From contig OZ026525.1 of the NCBI GenBank assembly GCA_964019695.1, positions 63,148,253 through 63,212,252 on the forward strand: a stretch of 64,000 nt of DNA, written 5' to 3'. A model generated the notes under the pieces. The model was given only the letters and a program-made list of their open reading frames with translations, searched no databases and was not told the origin of the DNA. Shown piece after piece: positions 44,079 to 55,960 of the stretch (position 1 is its first letter; every line of letters begins with the position of its first letter). Source of the stretch: Loripinus fragilis (Eukaryota > Mollusca > Bivalvia > Lucinida > Lucinidae). Both the position numbers and the translations under genes were made by a program.

Positions 44079-47000
44079 GTGGAGCGGGAAGTGACAATAA
44101 TCATGCACATCCGGATACAAGCATGAAACTTGGTAGAAATGTTCATTAGCATGAGTTATTGGAATTTTTCTCGTTAGCCAATCAAAATTGGTCAATTTTC
44201 AAGATGGCGGCGCTAAAATCCAAGATGGCCTCCACAATAAACGTAAAATCATGAAATGAAGATTTTACATCATACAAAGACATAAAAATAACATCTAAAA
44301 TGGTATTATTGGATGAAATATATCATAAAAGGGTCAATGTTTTCTTGAAATTAGCAAATATTATTTGAGAATATGGGGCCAAAATAGGAGAAAATTAAGC
44401 AAAATTGACTAAAATTGCTGCGCTGCCATCAAACAATGGTAGAAATGCATCTAGATGTCAATTTCCTTGTCTGAGCTACATACCTATTTTAAACTATGAA
44501 TTAGTTTAACCCATTACAATTATTGTAGGTAAGATATAATTGTCAGATAGTATAAATGGTGGTCATTAGGGTAAAATGCAAATAAATTGAATGAAACTCT
44601 CTCCTTTTTGAACTACCATATCTTCCAAGCAAAACATGATTGTAATACTGGACAATGCATACTGCTTGGTACGATGCATTTTGTATTAATGATAAGGCTG
44701 AAAGGAATATAGTGTGGTTGCTGTTCTCCTACCTACCCTATCATTAACATTAAAATGGCCTATGTGGGAAAAAAACTAAAACAGGCATATTGAAAATTTT
44801 CAAGCTGTTTTCTTTGTTCTTTATTAATAAAATAATTTCCTGAATGTTTTAACTACCATATAAAGGTTTTGGCTTAAAAAGTCTAGTAACTTCATTTAGG
44901 CCTTTTTATAATACATCAAAAATTGTTCATTCAGACCCCATATGCACTATTAAATAGACAGAAGAATAATATAGGCCGGCATCATGTTTGAATGATATGT
45001 CTTAATTAAATGTTACAGTCTACCTACCTCCCCTATTTTTGTGGCATGAAAAAGGAAACGCACATGTATTTATTTAGGCATATCATTAATTGAGATAATA
45101 AAAAATGATAATAATAACAATACAAGTTATATGATATAATGATGGAGATAAGAATAGAAAAGAACATTAAAACATAATTATAAGAAGCTCATAAGTCAAT
45201 ATTTGACTCCATAAAATACGCCGTGGATGGATTTGTTCGATCTTTGCTTGTCCACTATAGTCCATGCTCAATACAACAGATTTACAGCTAGAAGTATGAA
45301 AGTAAAAACCCTTTATTTGTCCAATGAAGTGAATAAAATACCATAATGTGACCAACTACGTAACTCTACTCTTATAGAGCATGGACTCTACCTGTTTCTA
45401 AGTTAACAGTAATATCTCACTGATATTGCAAATATGTACACTGCAAAGTTTGAGAAGTATACCAGGAAAGGCTGATGCCACTTTGCGTGCAAGCCATGTT
45501 TTTTCTGACACTAGAGGCAATAATACATGACTCTTCAGTCTCAGATGGTGCTATACCTGCGTCTGATTAATTTGGAGGCAGCAAAGCAGATATGCCAGGT
45601 TATAATTGCAGTGCTCAATGTTTTAAGGCATGGTATGTAGCTCCTCTTACTACATGGATTGTATGCAATCGTCTAGATTATAAGTTACAATGACATATTC
45701 AAGGTACTGAAAATTTCTTGTTCTGACAGAGACAGGTTTCAAAGGATTACCAGTGGAGTGGGTTCTTATAAAGTATGCTTGAAGTATGCTGGCTTTACAT
45801 TCACACACTACTCTTGTGGTGATGGAACATTCTTCATGGCGGGAGGCCCAACTATAAATAGCACCTCCCATAACAAGGCCCCCTTGTTGACTTGTCACGA
45901 TAGATGAAGTTGTAGGGCATCCGCTTCCGTAACTGGAGGCCGTAGGTTGAAACCCAGGTTAAGGTAGGTAGGTAGGTAGGTGTTATGTACTTTAGGCTGC
46001 TGCCGTATGCCAGGAAACATCAATACACACTCTTCACCAGTACGAAGTATGCATTTTGAGGGTCCTCAGAATATGAATCAAATGAGATCACCATTTATGC
46101 AAAAGGAGACGTTTGTTCATCCTTTCTTCAAAAGGAGTTAAACACTATATAGTATAATCTAGAAAATATTGATCATAATCATAGCGCCATGACAGCTAGG
46201 TAGCCACCCTATGCTACTGGAGCTTCATAGTTCAGCATTTAAAAACTCAAATCTTTCTATCTATCAATACATCTCAACCACCGAGGGAGACACCAGATGG
46301 GATTCGGTGAACCAAGTACTTGGGAGCACATTTTTGTTGTTGGTTTTAGTTAAGTAGTTATTTCAAAATGTTATTTTTGTTAGTAGTGAGTGAAATAAGA
46401 AAATCCATCGCATGTCTTATTGTGCTCAGGACCAAGCAATGTAGCAATTGGTTCCTTTTTGAACCATTTTAGTGTGACATGGCTGTTGTTTTTTTCAACC
46501 AGCGACCTCCAGCTCTGGAAACGGACGCTCTACCACTTGAGCTATTGTGACCAGTCAACAAGGGGAAACTAATTGGAAGTGCTACGTATAGCAGGGCCTG
46601 CTTGGAAAGGGCTGACCACTTGGCTCTCGTTTGTGATGTTAAATTGTGTATTTGTCACTTTTCCATGTGGTATCCTGGGTCAGGTGTGGTACTAATTTGT
46701 ATCGATTCCTGGTCTTTGCCGCTTTTATTACATTGTACCAAGCAATATGCATTGTCCAGTATTTGTTTATGATTCTACTTGAAAATATAGTAGTTTGACA
46801 AAAATCTATTTTTATTCAATTTATTCGCAATTCCTTTAAAGATTCCCATTTATTTCATCTGACCATTTAATCTTACCTACATTTACATTAATTATAATAG
46901 GTATTAGTTTTGGTGTCAGAGTTTTGGTGATGATTCGCCTTATGTTTGTTCATTATACTTTAAGTTCTGTTTGGGTTACTGAGTGGCCATCTTTTGAGAA

Positions 47001-48927
47001 ATAGCAGCCCACTCGATTGGTCAATTGTTCACATTGTATTTTGGTCTATTTGTATTTTTTACTTATTATCATTTTTGTTTTAAGAGCAAGATGTGGCTTT
47101 TGATTGCTCCAGTTCCCGTTTATTGCTTCTCTAGTACTTACATAATTCATAGCTTATAATGTAATTGTAGTGCAAACAAGCAAACGACATCTATTTGCAT
47201 TTCTACTATTGTTTGACGACAACACTGCATTTTAGTCAATTAACTTACCCCCCCCACACACACACCATTTCCGTCCCTTTTAAAACTAATTATTTAATAA
47301 TCAGGTAGGGCTGATACAATGTAACCAATATCATTTTATGATATATTTTATCCAATTATACCATTTTAGATGTTTTAATTGCTTTGTATCATGTGAAATC
47401 TTCATTCCCTGATATAGTTTTTTATGCCCCCAAAGGAACTTTGGGAGGCATATAGTAATTGCACTGTCCGTCCGTCCATCAGTCTGTCCGTCCGTCCCGC
47501 TTTCGTGTCCGGTCCATATCTCCTGTATTCTTTGAGGTAGGAATTTCAAATTTGGTGTGTGGATACATCTTGGAATGGCGGAGTGTCGCGTACCATTTTC
47601 GGGTCACTGTGACCTTGACCTTGACCTCTGACCTAGTTTTTAGAATAATCGTGTCCAGAGCATATCTCTTGTATTATTTGAGGTAGGAATCTCAAATTTG
47701 GTGTGTAGATGCATCTTGGGATGACAAAGTGTCGCGTACCATAATTGGGGCACTGTGACCTTGAATTTGACTTCTGACCTAGTTTCTAGAAACTGCATTG
47801 AGTCTGATGCATATCTCCTATATTCTTTGATATAGGAATTCCAAATTTGGTGTGTAAATGCATCTTGGGATGACGGGGTGTCACATGCCATTTTTGGGTC
47901 ACTGTGACCTTGACCTCTGGCCTACTTTTAAGAATTATTGTGTCCGGAGCATATCTATTATATTCTTTGAGTTAGGAATTCCAAATTTGGTGTGTGGATG
48001 CATCTTGGGATAGCGGATTGTCATGTACCATTTTCGGGTCACTGTGACCTTGACCTCTGACCTAGTTTTTAGAATAATCATGTCCAGACCATATCTCTTA
48101 TATTATTTGAGGTAGGAATCTCATATTTGGTGTGTGGATGCACCTTGGGATGACAAAGTGTCGCGTACCATAATTAAGTCACTGTGACCTTGAACTTGAC
48201 CTAGTTTCTAGAAACTGGTGCATATCTCATATATTCTTTGAAATAGGAATTCCAAATTTGGTATGTAAACGCATCTTGGGATGCCTGAGTGTCACAAACC
48301 ATTTTTGGGACACTGTGACCTTGACCTCTTACCTAAGTTTCAAGAATTATTGTGTCTAGAGTATATCTATTAAATTTTATGATGTAGGAATTGCAAATTA
48401 GGGGTGGTGATTCCTCTTGGGATGGCGAAGTGGTACATACCATTTTGAGTCACTTTGACCTTGACATTGACTTCTGGCCTCATTTCTAGGGTTTTCGTGC
48501 TATATTACAGCTAACTTTCCTCAAATGTAACTTATGCGAGACCAATTCCTTTGGGGGAATTCGTCACGTGTTTGTGACATTTCTTGTCTTTGCGGCGGCC
48601 ATCTTGGATTTTAGTACCGCCATCTTTGAAAAAGGCCAATTTTGATTGGCTAATGATGAATATTCAAATTACTCATGCTCATGAACATTTTACCAAGTTT
48701 CATGCTTATATCGGCATGTGCCTTCTTTTTGTCACTTTCCGCTCTGCTTAACATATGAATTTTGCAGCCATCTTGAAATTTCCGTTAGCCATCTTGAAAC
48801 TGGAAACATTTGCGATGGCTAACGAGAAAATATTTACAAGTAAGGTTTGAAGAACATAATCTGAAAGTCTCATGCTTGTATCCGGAAGTGCATGATCGTC
48901 TCAAAAAACAGACATTTCCCGCTCCAC
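44079..48927 (+). mobile_element. TIR element, tandem copy 3 (4849 bp)
   Basis: Begins GTGGAGCGGGAAGTGACAAT after TA and ends ATTTCCCGCTCCAC before TA (48928-48929). Same internal order as copies 1 and 2: left TIR, AT-rich body, tRNA-like plus block, tRNA-like minus block, TGACCT array (47428-48510), doubled right TIR. Confidence 0.88.
47428..48510 (+). repeat. TGACCT array, copy 3 (long form)
   Basis: Same eight-unit organisation as in copy 2, with small differences such as loss of a short 'atgtttttt' repeat at its start. Confidence 0.8.
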
Positions 48928-49105
48928 TATCTCAAAAATGTCTCTTGACAAAACTACGAGGTAAATTTCAGCACTTTCGGAACATGCCTCGTATCTTAAT
49001 CAAATTATTTATTATCTGCTACTCAATAAAAAGAGAATTATTCTTATTTTCGGTCTCATTATTCTCTTATGATCGATTTTTGCTCTTAATCAAATAATCA
49101 TTATA

Positions 49106-49309
49106 CAGTAAAACCTGTCTTAAGCGGCCACTCAAAAAAGACAAAACAAAGATCTTAAAGACAAATGGCAGCTTAATGAAGGTCTAAAGTATTGCAGAAT
49201 TCTCTTTTGGAGCATTCTGCAATACTTTCGACTAGCATTAAGCGATAGTCGGTCTTGAAAACCAATTTTGGTCTTCTTTTGGAGTGGCCGCTTAAGACAG
49301 GTTTTACTG
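49106..49309. mobile_element. 204-bp palindromic MITE
   Basis: Ends CAGTAAAACCTGTCTTAAGC and the reverse complement at 49286-49309 are near-perfect. The centre holds a 13-bp perfect hairpin, AGTATTGCAGAAT/ATTCTGCAATACT (49188-49226). The element is preceded by TA but followed by CA. It resembles the widespread 'CAGTAAAACCTGTCTTAAGCGG' MITE type of invertebrates, probably mobilised by a mariner-like transposase (inference). Confidence 0.85.
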
Positions 49310-50319
49310 CAATCAATCCAGACCCTCATGCATTAGACTCTGTGTCAGAAAAATGACGCAGACTGTCGCTGGCGTAATGATATTTCTTTGTTCAGATCGA
49401 GCCAACTATTCAATGTGCTAAGCATAATCGAACCAATGGTAACTTTTCATAGATGCTAATTGTAAGTATCATGTGATAACCTGGCATTTGCACTTGTTGC
49501 TCTTTGAGGGACAAACCTGTTGTCTGAAGGAGCAATTATGGACATAGCGTGTTTAAACCATAAGAAATTCAGCGCTTTGCTTTCCCAAATTTGGAATGCA
49601 AAACACTGTATTAATAAGTCGGTTTTTTTCCGATAAAAGCCATGCAATTTGGCCCAGTCCGGTATTTAATGCTGACTACAAGAGGGATAAGTAACGCATT
49701 TTAGTTGAGTAGCTATGGTACAAAATGACGGGCTAATACGATTGTACTTTTAAATCGGGACAAATGGCTTAGCAGGCAAAGTACAAATATAGAGATGCGA
49801 TGCTGTTCAAAATGATTCCTGATAAACATGTTTACTACGAGAGACCATGCCCCGAGGTAACATTTGTATGAAACGTGTTTCATGCTAAACTCAACTGAGC
49901 ATGATTGTAACGTTTATTAGCCACACCTGAGAGCATTAACGCAATAAATATCGTTATTCTAAAAAGCATTATCTTTAAAACAGTTGAAATTTCATGCTGA
50001 GCATGAGAAAAAGTTTTATAGCCTCGGTACCTGAAGGTCCTTCACATATAGACAGGACTTGTCTAAGAATAAGCTACCAATCAATGGATATTATTTTAAT
50101 GGTGCCTTCTACTCTGGCATTTGTGAACTAACTTCCAATCATTAGGAGTCAATTTGTAATACAGAGGGTAATTACGGATATAATTTCTCTTCTTACAACC
50201 TTTCAGTAAGCTTCTAGTTCGAGATTTACAGAAGGATCTGTAAATGATATATACACACCACATGTGCACTAGGTCAAACAATTTGCTTGTACATGTATGT
50301 TGCTCTACACTTCTTTCCC
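49310..50319. other. No feature recognised
   Basis: No supported gene or repeat. A few 60-codon ORFs only. Confidence 0.45.
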
Positions 50320-50574
50320 TTTAATTTGATATGCATCACGACCACTTTCAGAAAGAAAAAAACAAAGTCTTGACCTTTTGACCCACCCAAGCAGTCGACG
50401 GTGTGTAAAAGTACAGAATATTTGCTTGCACGGTATTTTATACGTCATTACCATTAATTTGATATGCAACATGACTATATGTACTTTCAGAAAAAAATGA
50501 CCGTTTGATCCCATCCCAGAAGTAGAGGGTGCGTATGTAAGGGCAAACTATGTGCCTGCATGTTATTGAATGAA
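50320..50574 (-). repeat. Two-unit repeat, inverted relative to 33231-33470
   Basis: 'taatttgatatgcat/aac...gactttcagaaa' occurs twice, about 135 bp apart, and corresponds in reverse complement to 'ttctgaa(a/g)gtggtcat...gcatatcaaatta' at 33279 and 33403. Confidence 0.6.
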
Positions 50575-50773
50575 CAGTTAAACCTGTCTTAAGCGGCCGC
50601 TCAAAAAGAAGACCAAAATTGGTTTTCAAGACCGATTATCGCTTAATGCAGGTCAAAAGTTTTGCAGAATGCTCCAAGAGAGCATTCTGCAATACTTTCG
50701 ACCTTCATTAAGCTACCATTTTCCACTAAGATATTTGTTTAGTCTTGAGTGGCCGCTTAAGACAAGATTTACT
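50575..50773. mobile_element. ~200-bp palindromic MITE, second copy, inverted
   Basis: Same family as 49106-49309 in the opposite orientation: 'gaccaaaattggttttcaagacc' is here in the left half, and its complement is in the right half of the first copy. The central hairpin is GCAGAATGCTC caaga GAGCATTCTGC. Confidence 0.85.
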
Positions 50774-53640
50774 TATCATTTTCTTTAATTTGACTGTCTA
50801 ACTAAAACACCATTTGTTATGCTTCATATCTATTGTTCCTCTATTTCCATGTAAAATTTCGGTTAAAAGTTAAAAACAGACTTTTTTTGTGAAATTTAGA
50901 TATTTAATCTTTGACCCCGCCTAAGGGGTCAGTGGCTGGGGTTATTTTTATGATATTGTTGTGCTTATCTATTGGCACTGACCAATAGTGAGAAATCGTT
51001 AGATATAAATAGCTTTGGGGAAAAGCTAAGTTTCTTACACACACAACAAATATAGTTTTTGCGTGGGGCCCTTGGCCCACGCAGTAAAAGGTATCAGTGA
51101 GATTCAGACCCTCGCTCTGTAAAATGATCAAGTCTGCAGGTGCTTTCTCCATATTGTATTCCAGGTTGTGAAAAGCATTTGTTTTTATCGATTGCTACAC
51201 CGACCTCGTACGTATTACAATCTTGATAGTGGATTGTGTAGCAGTCTAGCATTTTGAAAGCTTCAAACTCACAGACTTGGCAGGCTCATGTCTGCAATCG
51301 CTTTCTCAAATTGTATTCCAGGTTACGAAACGCGTGTTGGTAAAACATATAACCATTAGACAGACTGCCATGAAATAACCGGTAGTCACGTGTTTATTCC
51401 ACCACTGATATCAGCCGATAACTATACGCCATATATGTAAATATATACTCCTCAAAGTAATTGAAGGACCAATGCTATCAATTATAACATTGATGCATTT
51501 TGTGCAGAACGTATTTTGAAAACCAATTTTACGATCTAGCCTAAATTTTCCGGACATCTTTGGCGCCCAATTGCCAAGTGAAACGGCAAAAAAGAAAATG
51601 GTAGAAAGTGTTACTAGCAAGGATATTTTTGTTATTTTGAAACTTTACCTAAATGCATTGGAATGCCATTTTTTGTGTGTGATCCATGGACCACAGAACA
51701 GCATTAAATGAATGAAAAATGCTATTAGATGCTGAAATCTCTGTTTTCACATGATTTTATTGTGATTTATTCCCGTCGATACCATCCACCTCTTCCTGTG
51801 AGAGAAAATTGCCCCTTTTGGCTGTGGCGTAATAGCCAGTCTATGGGTTCAGACAACTGGTTTTGGCGTTTGTCTGTGTTAATCTTTAAACAATTCGCCG
51901 GGACATCTTTCTAACACTCAAAGGCAAAGAATGACGATTGAAAATCTGATTCTTAATGGTCAAGTACACACATTGTTTTCAGAAAACAAAACAATGTCAA
52001 AACTCCATTGTCAGAGATGAAAATGCTTGCTTCCCAGTATATTGAAACTGTTTGAAGAAATGTTTTGCATGTAAGCTGAACTGTTTAAAAGTAAGTTTAA
52101 TTTAGTGTGTCATTCATTCTACTCGATTGACCACAGAAGAATTTCTTTACCCCACCCACTGCCTTTTGAAAGTGTGTTTTTGAGGGTTTGTGCATTTGAG
52201 ACACAGTTATGGTAGAACTAGGCATGGAAATCAGTAATAATGATTCTTAACTTATGGGCATAAAGAAGAGAAAGCTTTGGGGCAAGTTTAACATAATTTA
52301 AATATTTGAGCTAATTATACTCGCATTCTAAAATCTTGGCCCTTTAATTATTTTGAGGAGTATAGGTGTATCAAGAATCACCTTGTGTATTCTTAGAACA
52401 GCCACGTTTACCTACTGATGTCATCTGCTGATAACTTTTACAACAGTTTGGACACTGATCTGAATCTCCGCTATTTGACCAACAGATTCTCATTGTTGTT
52501 TATATATTAAATCCGCTAGTTCCACAATGAAAACAAAGACTCTCATCGGGAAAAGAACTCTTTAAGCGTTTAGGCTATGCTTCCATTCTAATCTTTTGCA
52601 TGCTTACGATTTTTGTATTCTGCATATCTCTTGTGTTTTTTTAAATAAAATTTGTTTAAACAAAAACAGTGGGAATTCTTTTGAACCCCCCGTTTGCCAA
52701 TATGCTTTAAAGACCAAATGTGAATTACAAACATGTACATATTTATTAAAATCGTAATCAAATTCTATCTTAAGAAAGCTGACACATTTAAATGATAGTC
52801 GCGGAAATGTAGGATATTTATATAGTCAGAGCATTTGCACAACGTGATATAATCTGCACATACATGTACATGCAGATAAAACTAAATACGCTGGATGCAT
52901 GAAGCTTTTTACCGTGGCTTATTCCAACCTCTCAAAACAGGCACTGGGGAGGCTACAGACTGAGTTCTATATATTGCTAGAGCTCTTTTTTGAAAAAAAA
53001 CAACAACAACAGGTTTTATAAAATGTTAGCCCCAGTGGGTTGTGCGGGCGCACAAACAGAAATATATTTTCATTTCGGAATTTAAAAAAATGGGCCATTT
53101 CATGCGATTTCGGTACTTATCGGATATGCGTAACTATAAAGTCCGGCTTTAAAATGCATGTGCAGCTACATGTACCTAGTATGGATAGAAACCAGAGAAA
53201 GAACACTTGATAAAAGCCGTCCTGTTGACACTGTGAAACGCTATTTTATCCAATAAAATGTACTTTTTTGTCATTTACCAAAAGCATCCAGCGAAACTAC
53301 CTCGTCTTCTTGGTCTACTTTATTTTTCTTTGAGATTTCCTGTTCTCACAGCCAGCCAATTGTTAAGAAATTGCAAAATTAGAAAGCAAATTTGAGTACA
53401 CTGGTCACACCCATTAAAATTTACCATCATTTCCTAAGTCTTTTTGATCAAGCATTCTATCGGTTTTGGCCCATTATCACGACGCCTGATAACTCTTGTA
53501 TTGTACTTTTGAATTATGGGATCTTCCCAAATCTGGTTAATTCCGTTCAGTAGTGACAGGATTTATAGTCAAAGGATAAAGAAAAATCGGATAAAGTCCA
53601 ATTTATGAACGTTTACCATTTCTCTATAGTCAACATTTTC
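50774..53640. other. Mostly unannotated; small duplicated block near 51120-51340
   Basis: 'gctttctccatattgtattccaggttgtgaaa' (51138) and 'gctttctcaaattgtattccaggttacgaaa' (51299) are a diverged local duplication about 161 bp apart. I see no other gene, RNA or repeat. The minus ORF at 50904-51152 is not convincing as an exon. Confidence 0.4.
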
Positions 53641-53696
53641 CGGAAGTAAAGCCCTAAGTTACGTAAGAAGTAATCACATAATATATTTCACTAGCA

Positions 53697-53903
53697 ATGG
53701 TGTGCACCCAGCAAAGGGTTACAGGTGAGTGCGTGATAGAGCATTACATGTCTGCGAAAATGTCCAGGCTGATTTTATGGTCATTACAAATGCCGGAAAG
53801 GACCATATATGGAGAAGAGGAACAAGACAATTCGCCGACAGAGCCAATCGCGGACGCGGATTGTGAGGCAATTCAGCGACACACTTTGAGACAACAAAAG
53901 TAA
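53697..53903 (+). CDS. Candidate first exon, unrecognised, ending at a repeat boundary
   Basis: ATG at 53697 opens a 68-codon frame with an acidic, hydrophilic second half (MPERTIYGEEEQDNSPTEP, then IADADCEAIQRHTLRQQ) and locally higher CpG than the neighbourhood. An ETS-like CCGGAAGT lies at 53640-53647, upstream. At its end the sequence reads CAACAAAA/gtaagtaatgg, a strong donor, but that donor is the reversed CTTA tail of the dispersed repeat at 53905. The frame reaches a stop right after. Either a real exon next to an insertion, or a coincidence. No family recognised. Confidence 0.3.
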   Translation: MVCTQQRVTGECVIEHYMSAKMSRLILWSLQMPERTIYGEEEQDNSPTEPIADADCEAIQRHTLRQQK

Positions 53904-54604
53904 GTAATGGTGCAAAGATCAGGAATCGATACAATCAAGTACCACACCTGACCAAGGATACCAATGGGAAAGTGACAAACTCACAGAAGACACCACAAAC
54001 GAGAGCCAAGAGGTCAGCCCTTTCCCAGCAGGTGACCAAAAAGCACATATCAACAGACGCGCACAAAACATAGCAAACACAAGACAGAACAAAAACATAA
54101 AAGATCCACAAAAGAAGTACCGCCTTGGAACGTCAGTAAAATATTTTACTGGAGGGCTTAAACCGGTTTAACGGCGCCAACCTCACCCTTAATTCAGATG
54201 TGGATCAAGACACATAGATATTTGGTTTGCATGAAAGACCCCTAACTTATCAATGCATCATCTCCTAAAACATATAAATCAAGATATAACAAGGAGATAA
54301 AGCAAGGATAAGGACTCAACAGTAAATTAAACTGAATACTGGAGCAAAAGAAATCCAACAGGTAAACCCCGGTGGGCCCGACAAACAGCCAAAGCATCAG
54401 GCCCCTACCATCTCATCAATAGATAAGTCTTTCAGTCGGAACCATCATAGAGTCTGAAGTCCGACCCACCGGCGTGCAATTAAAGAGGAAAGCAAAGTTG
54501 CCAACCGTGATTGGGTTGACTACCAAGCATGCAGTCTGTTGCAATACATTAATGTTATAGCCAATCTTTTTATAATGGGAAATTATTTTAATGAACTGTA
54601 TTTT
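53899..54604 (-). repeat. 700-bp dispersed repeat with CTTA tail (minus copy)
   Basis: Reverse complement of 26449-27160, with the same order of blocks and comparable length. The tail (reverse complement of gattcctgatctttgc...cttac) is at the left end here. Confidence 0.82.
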
Positions 54605-55724
54605 AATGACTCTTTTGAGATCAATTGACCCTTTACACCTGTATAACGTGATATAGGCAGGTCAGTCCAGCTATTGAGTCCTTTCTGGTATATAATGCAG
54701 TAATAACGGACTGCATTTCACTTATTTATAACGATTACAGTATCAAAGAAAGGGAGAATGACAATTGTTTGTATATGTACCTCAAATACATATATGGCAA
54801 AAAGAGTAAATCTTATTTCAAATTTATCTAATTTACGCCGAGAACGTCGCCTTGTAGACCTATATTCAAGTGGTATATGTATGTTTTCAAATTATTTCCG
54901 TTGCTGATGAAGGTTACAAACTTTTTGCATAAATCTCGATACATGTATATCAAGACACGCTAATTTCCATATTTTGACAACCTTGCTGGAAATGTGAAAT
55001 TAGCTGCTCAATTGATTTATCTGGGGATATACCGCCATAAATGCGATTTTTCCCTAAAGGGGGACTTTATAGATAGTGTAGACCCGCAGAGAAACACGTC
55101 ATCTCCACAATGCGTTCATCAGCAACAGAAAACATTTTGGAAATGTCTGCCAATTTCGCAAACAGGAATATCTCTACGTCTCATTTTAACCTTAAAAAGC
55201 AATATTTTGGACATATTCACACTAAATTTAGAATTGTCAAAATAAAGCAAAATAGCAATGTTGTATGGTTTTTTTTTACTTTTTTAGAAGTGGTATTACC
55301 GTAAAACCTCAACAGCTTGAACCCTGATAGCTCGAAATATCCGCTTATGTCGCATAAAATACATGCACATTTGATTTAGAGTATAGGGCGTATTTCTGAA
55401 TGTGACATAGTTCGCTGATACTTAAAAGAAAAGTCCTAGAGAGACGGTTGTTTTTCAGAATATGTATTCAAATGCATATTTGATAAGATTTGAGGAGAAT
55501 TCTGACGTTTGGCCCATTGGTTAAATATCATTTGCAGCCAAACTGGTTTTAGCTCAAACTGCTTAGTTTAATGATCGTGTTGGGTTCACTCACATGATAT
55601 GGGAGTGTTCATTGCATTATAATAATCCTATATGCATGTAAAACGGAGACTCTTTTTTGGATAAATTTGTTAGAGGTCAACTAGATGATGCCTTGTGATT
55701 TCTGAGAAGACAAATTTTAAGTGT
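54605..55724. other. No feature recognised
   Basis: The ORFs at 54994-55304 overlap in two frames, with no homology or splice support. Confidence 0.4.
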
Positions 55725-55960
55725 TTTCCCCTATATAAACCTATGTAAAACATGTCACCCCTGGGGCAGGGCTATTTGCCCATGGGGCATAATTTAAACA
55801 AACTAATGGTAAATGTCAAGTGTCTGTGCTTTGTGGTATCAGACAAGATGATTTTTACAGTTTTCATCTTGAAAATATATTTTTTGCCCATGCAACCTAG
55901 ATATTCAACCATTTGAACAATTAATGAAGAGGGCCACATAACAAGCACTGTGCAACGTTT
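55725..55960 (-). repeat. Minus-strand fragment of the 'cacctgag' family body
   Basis: 'ataaacctatgtaaaacatgt', 'gcccatggggcataatttaaac' and 'tggtatcagacaaga' are reverse complements of blocks in 1934-2533. Confidence 0.65.
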
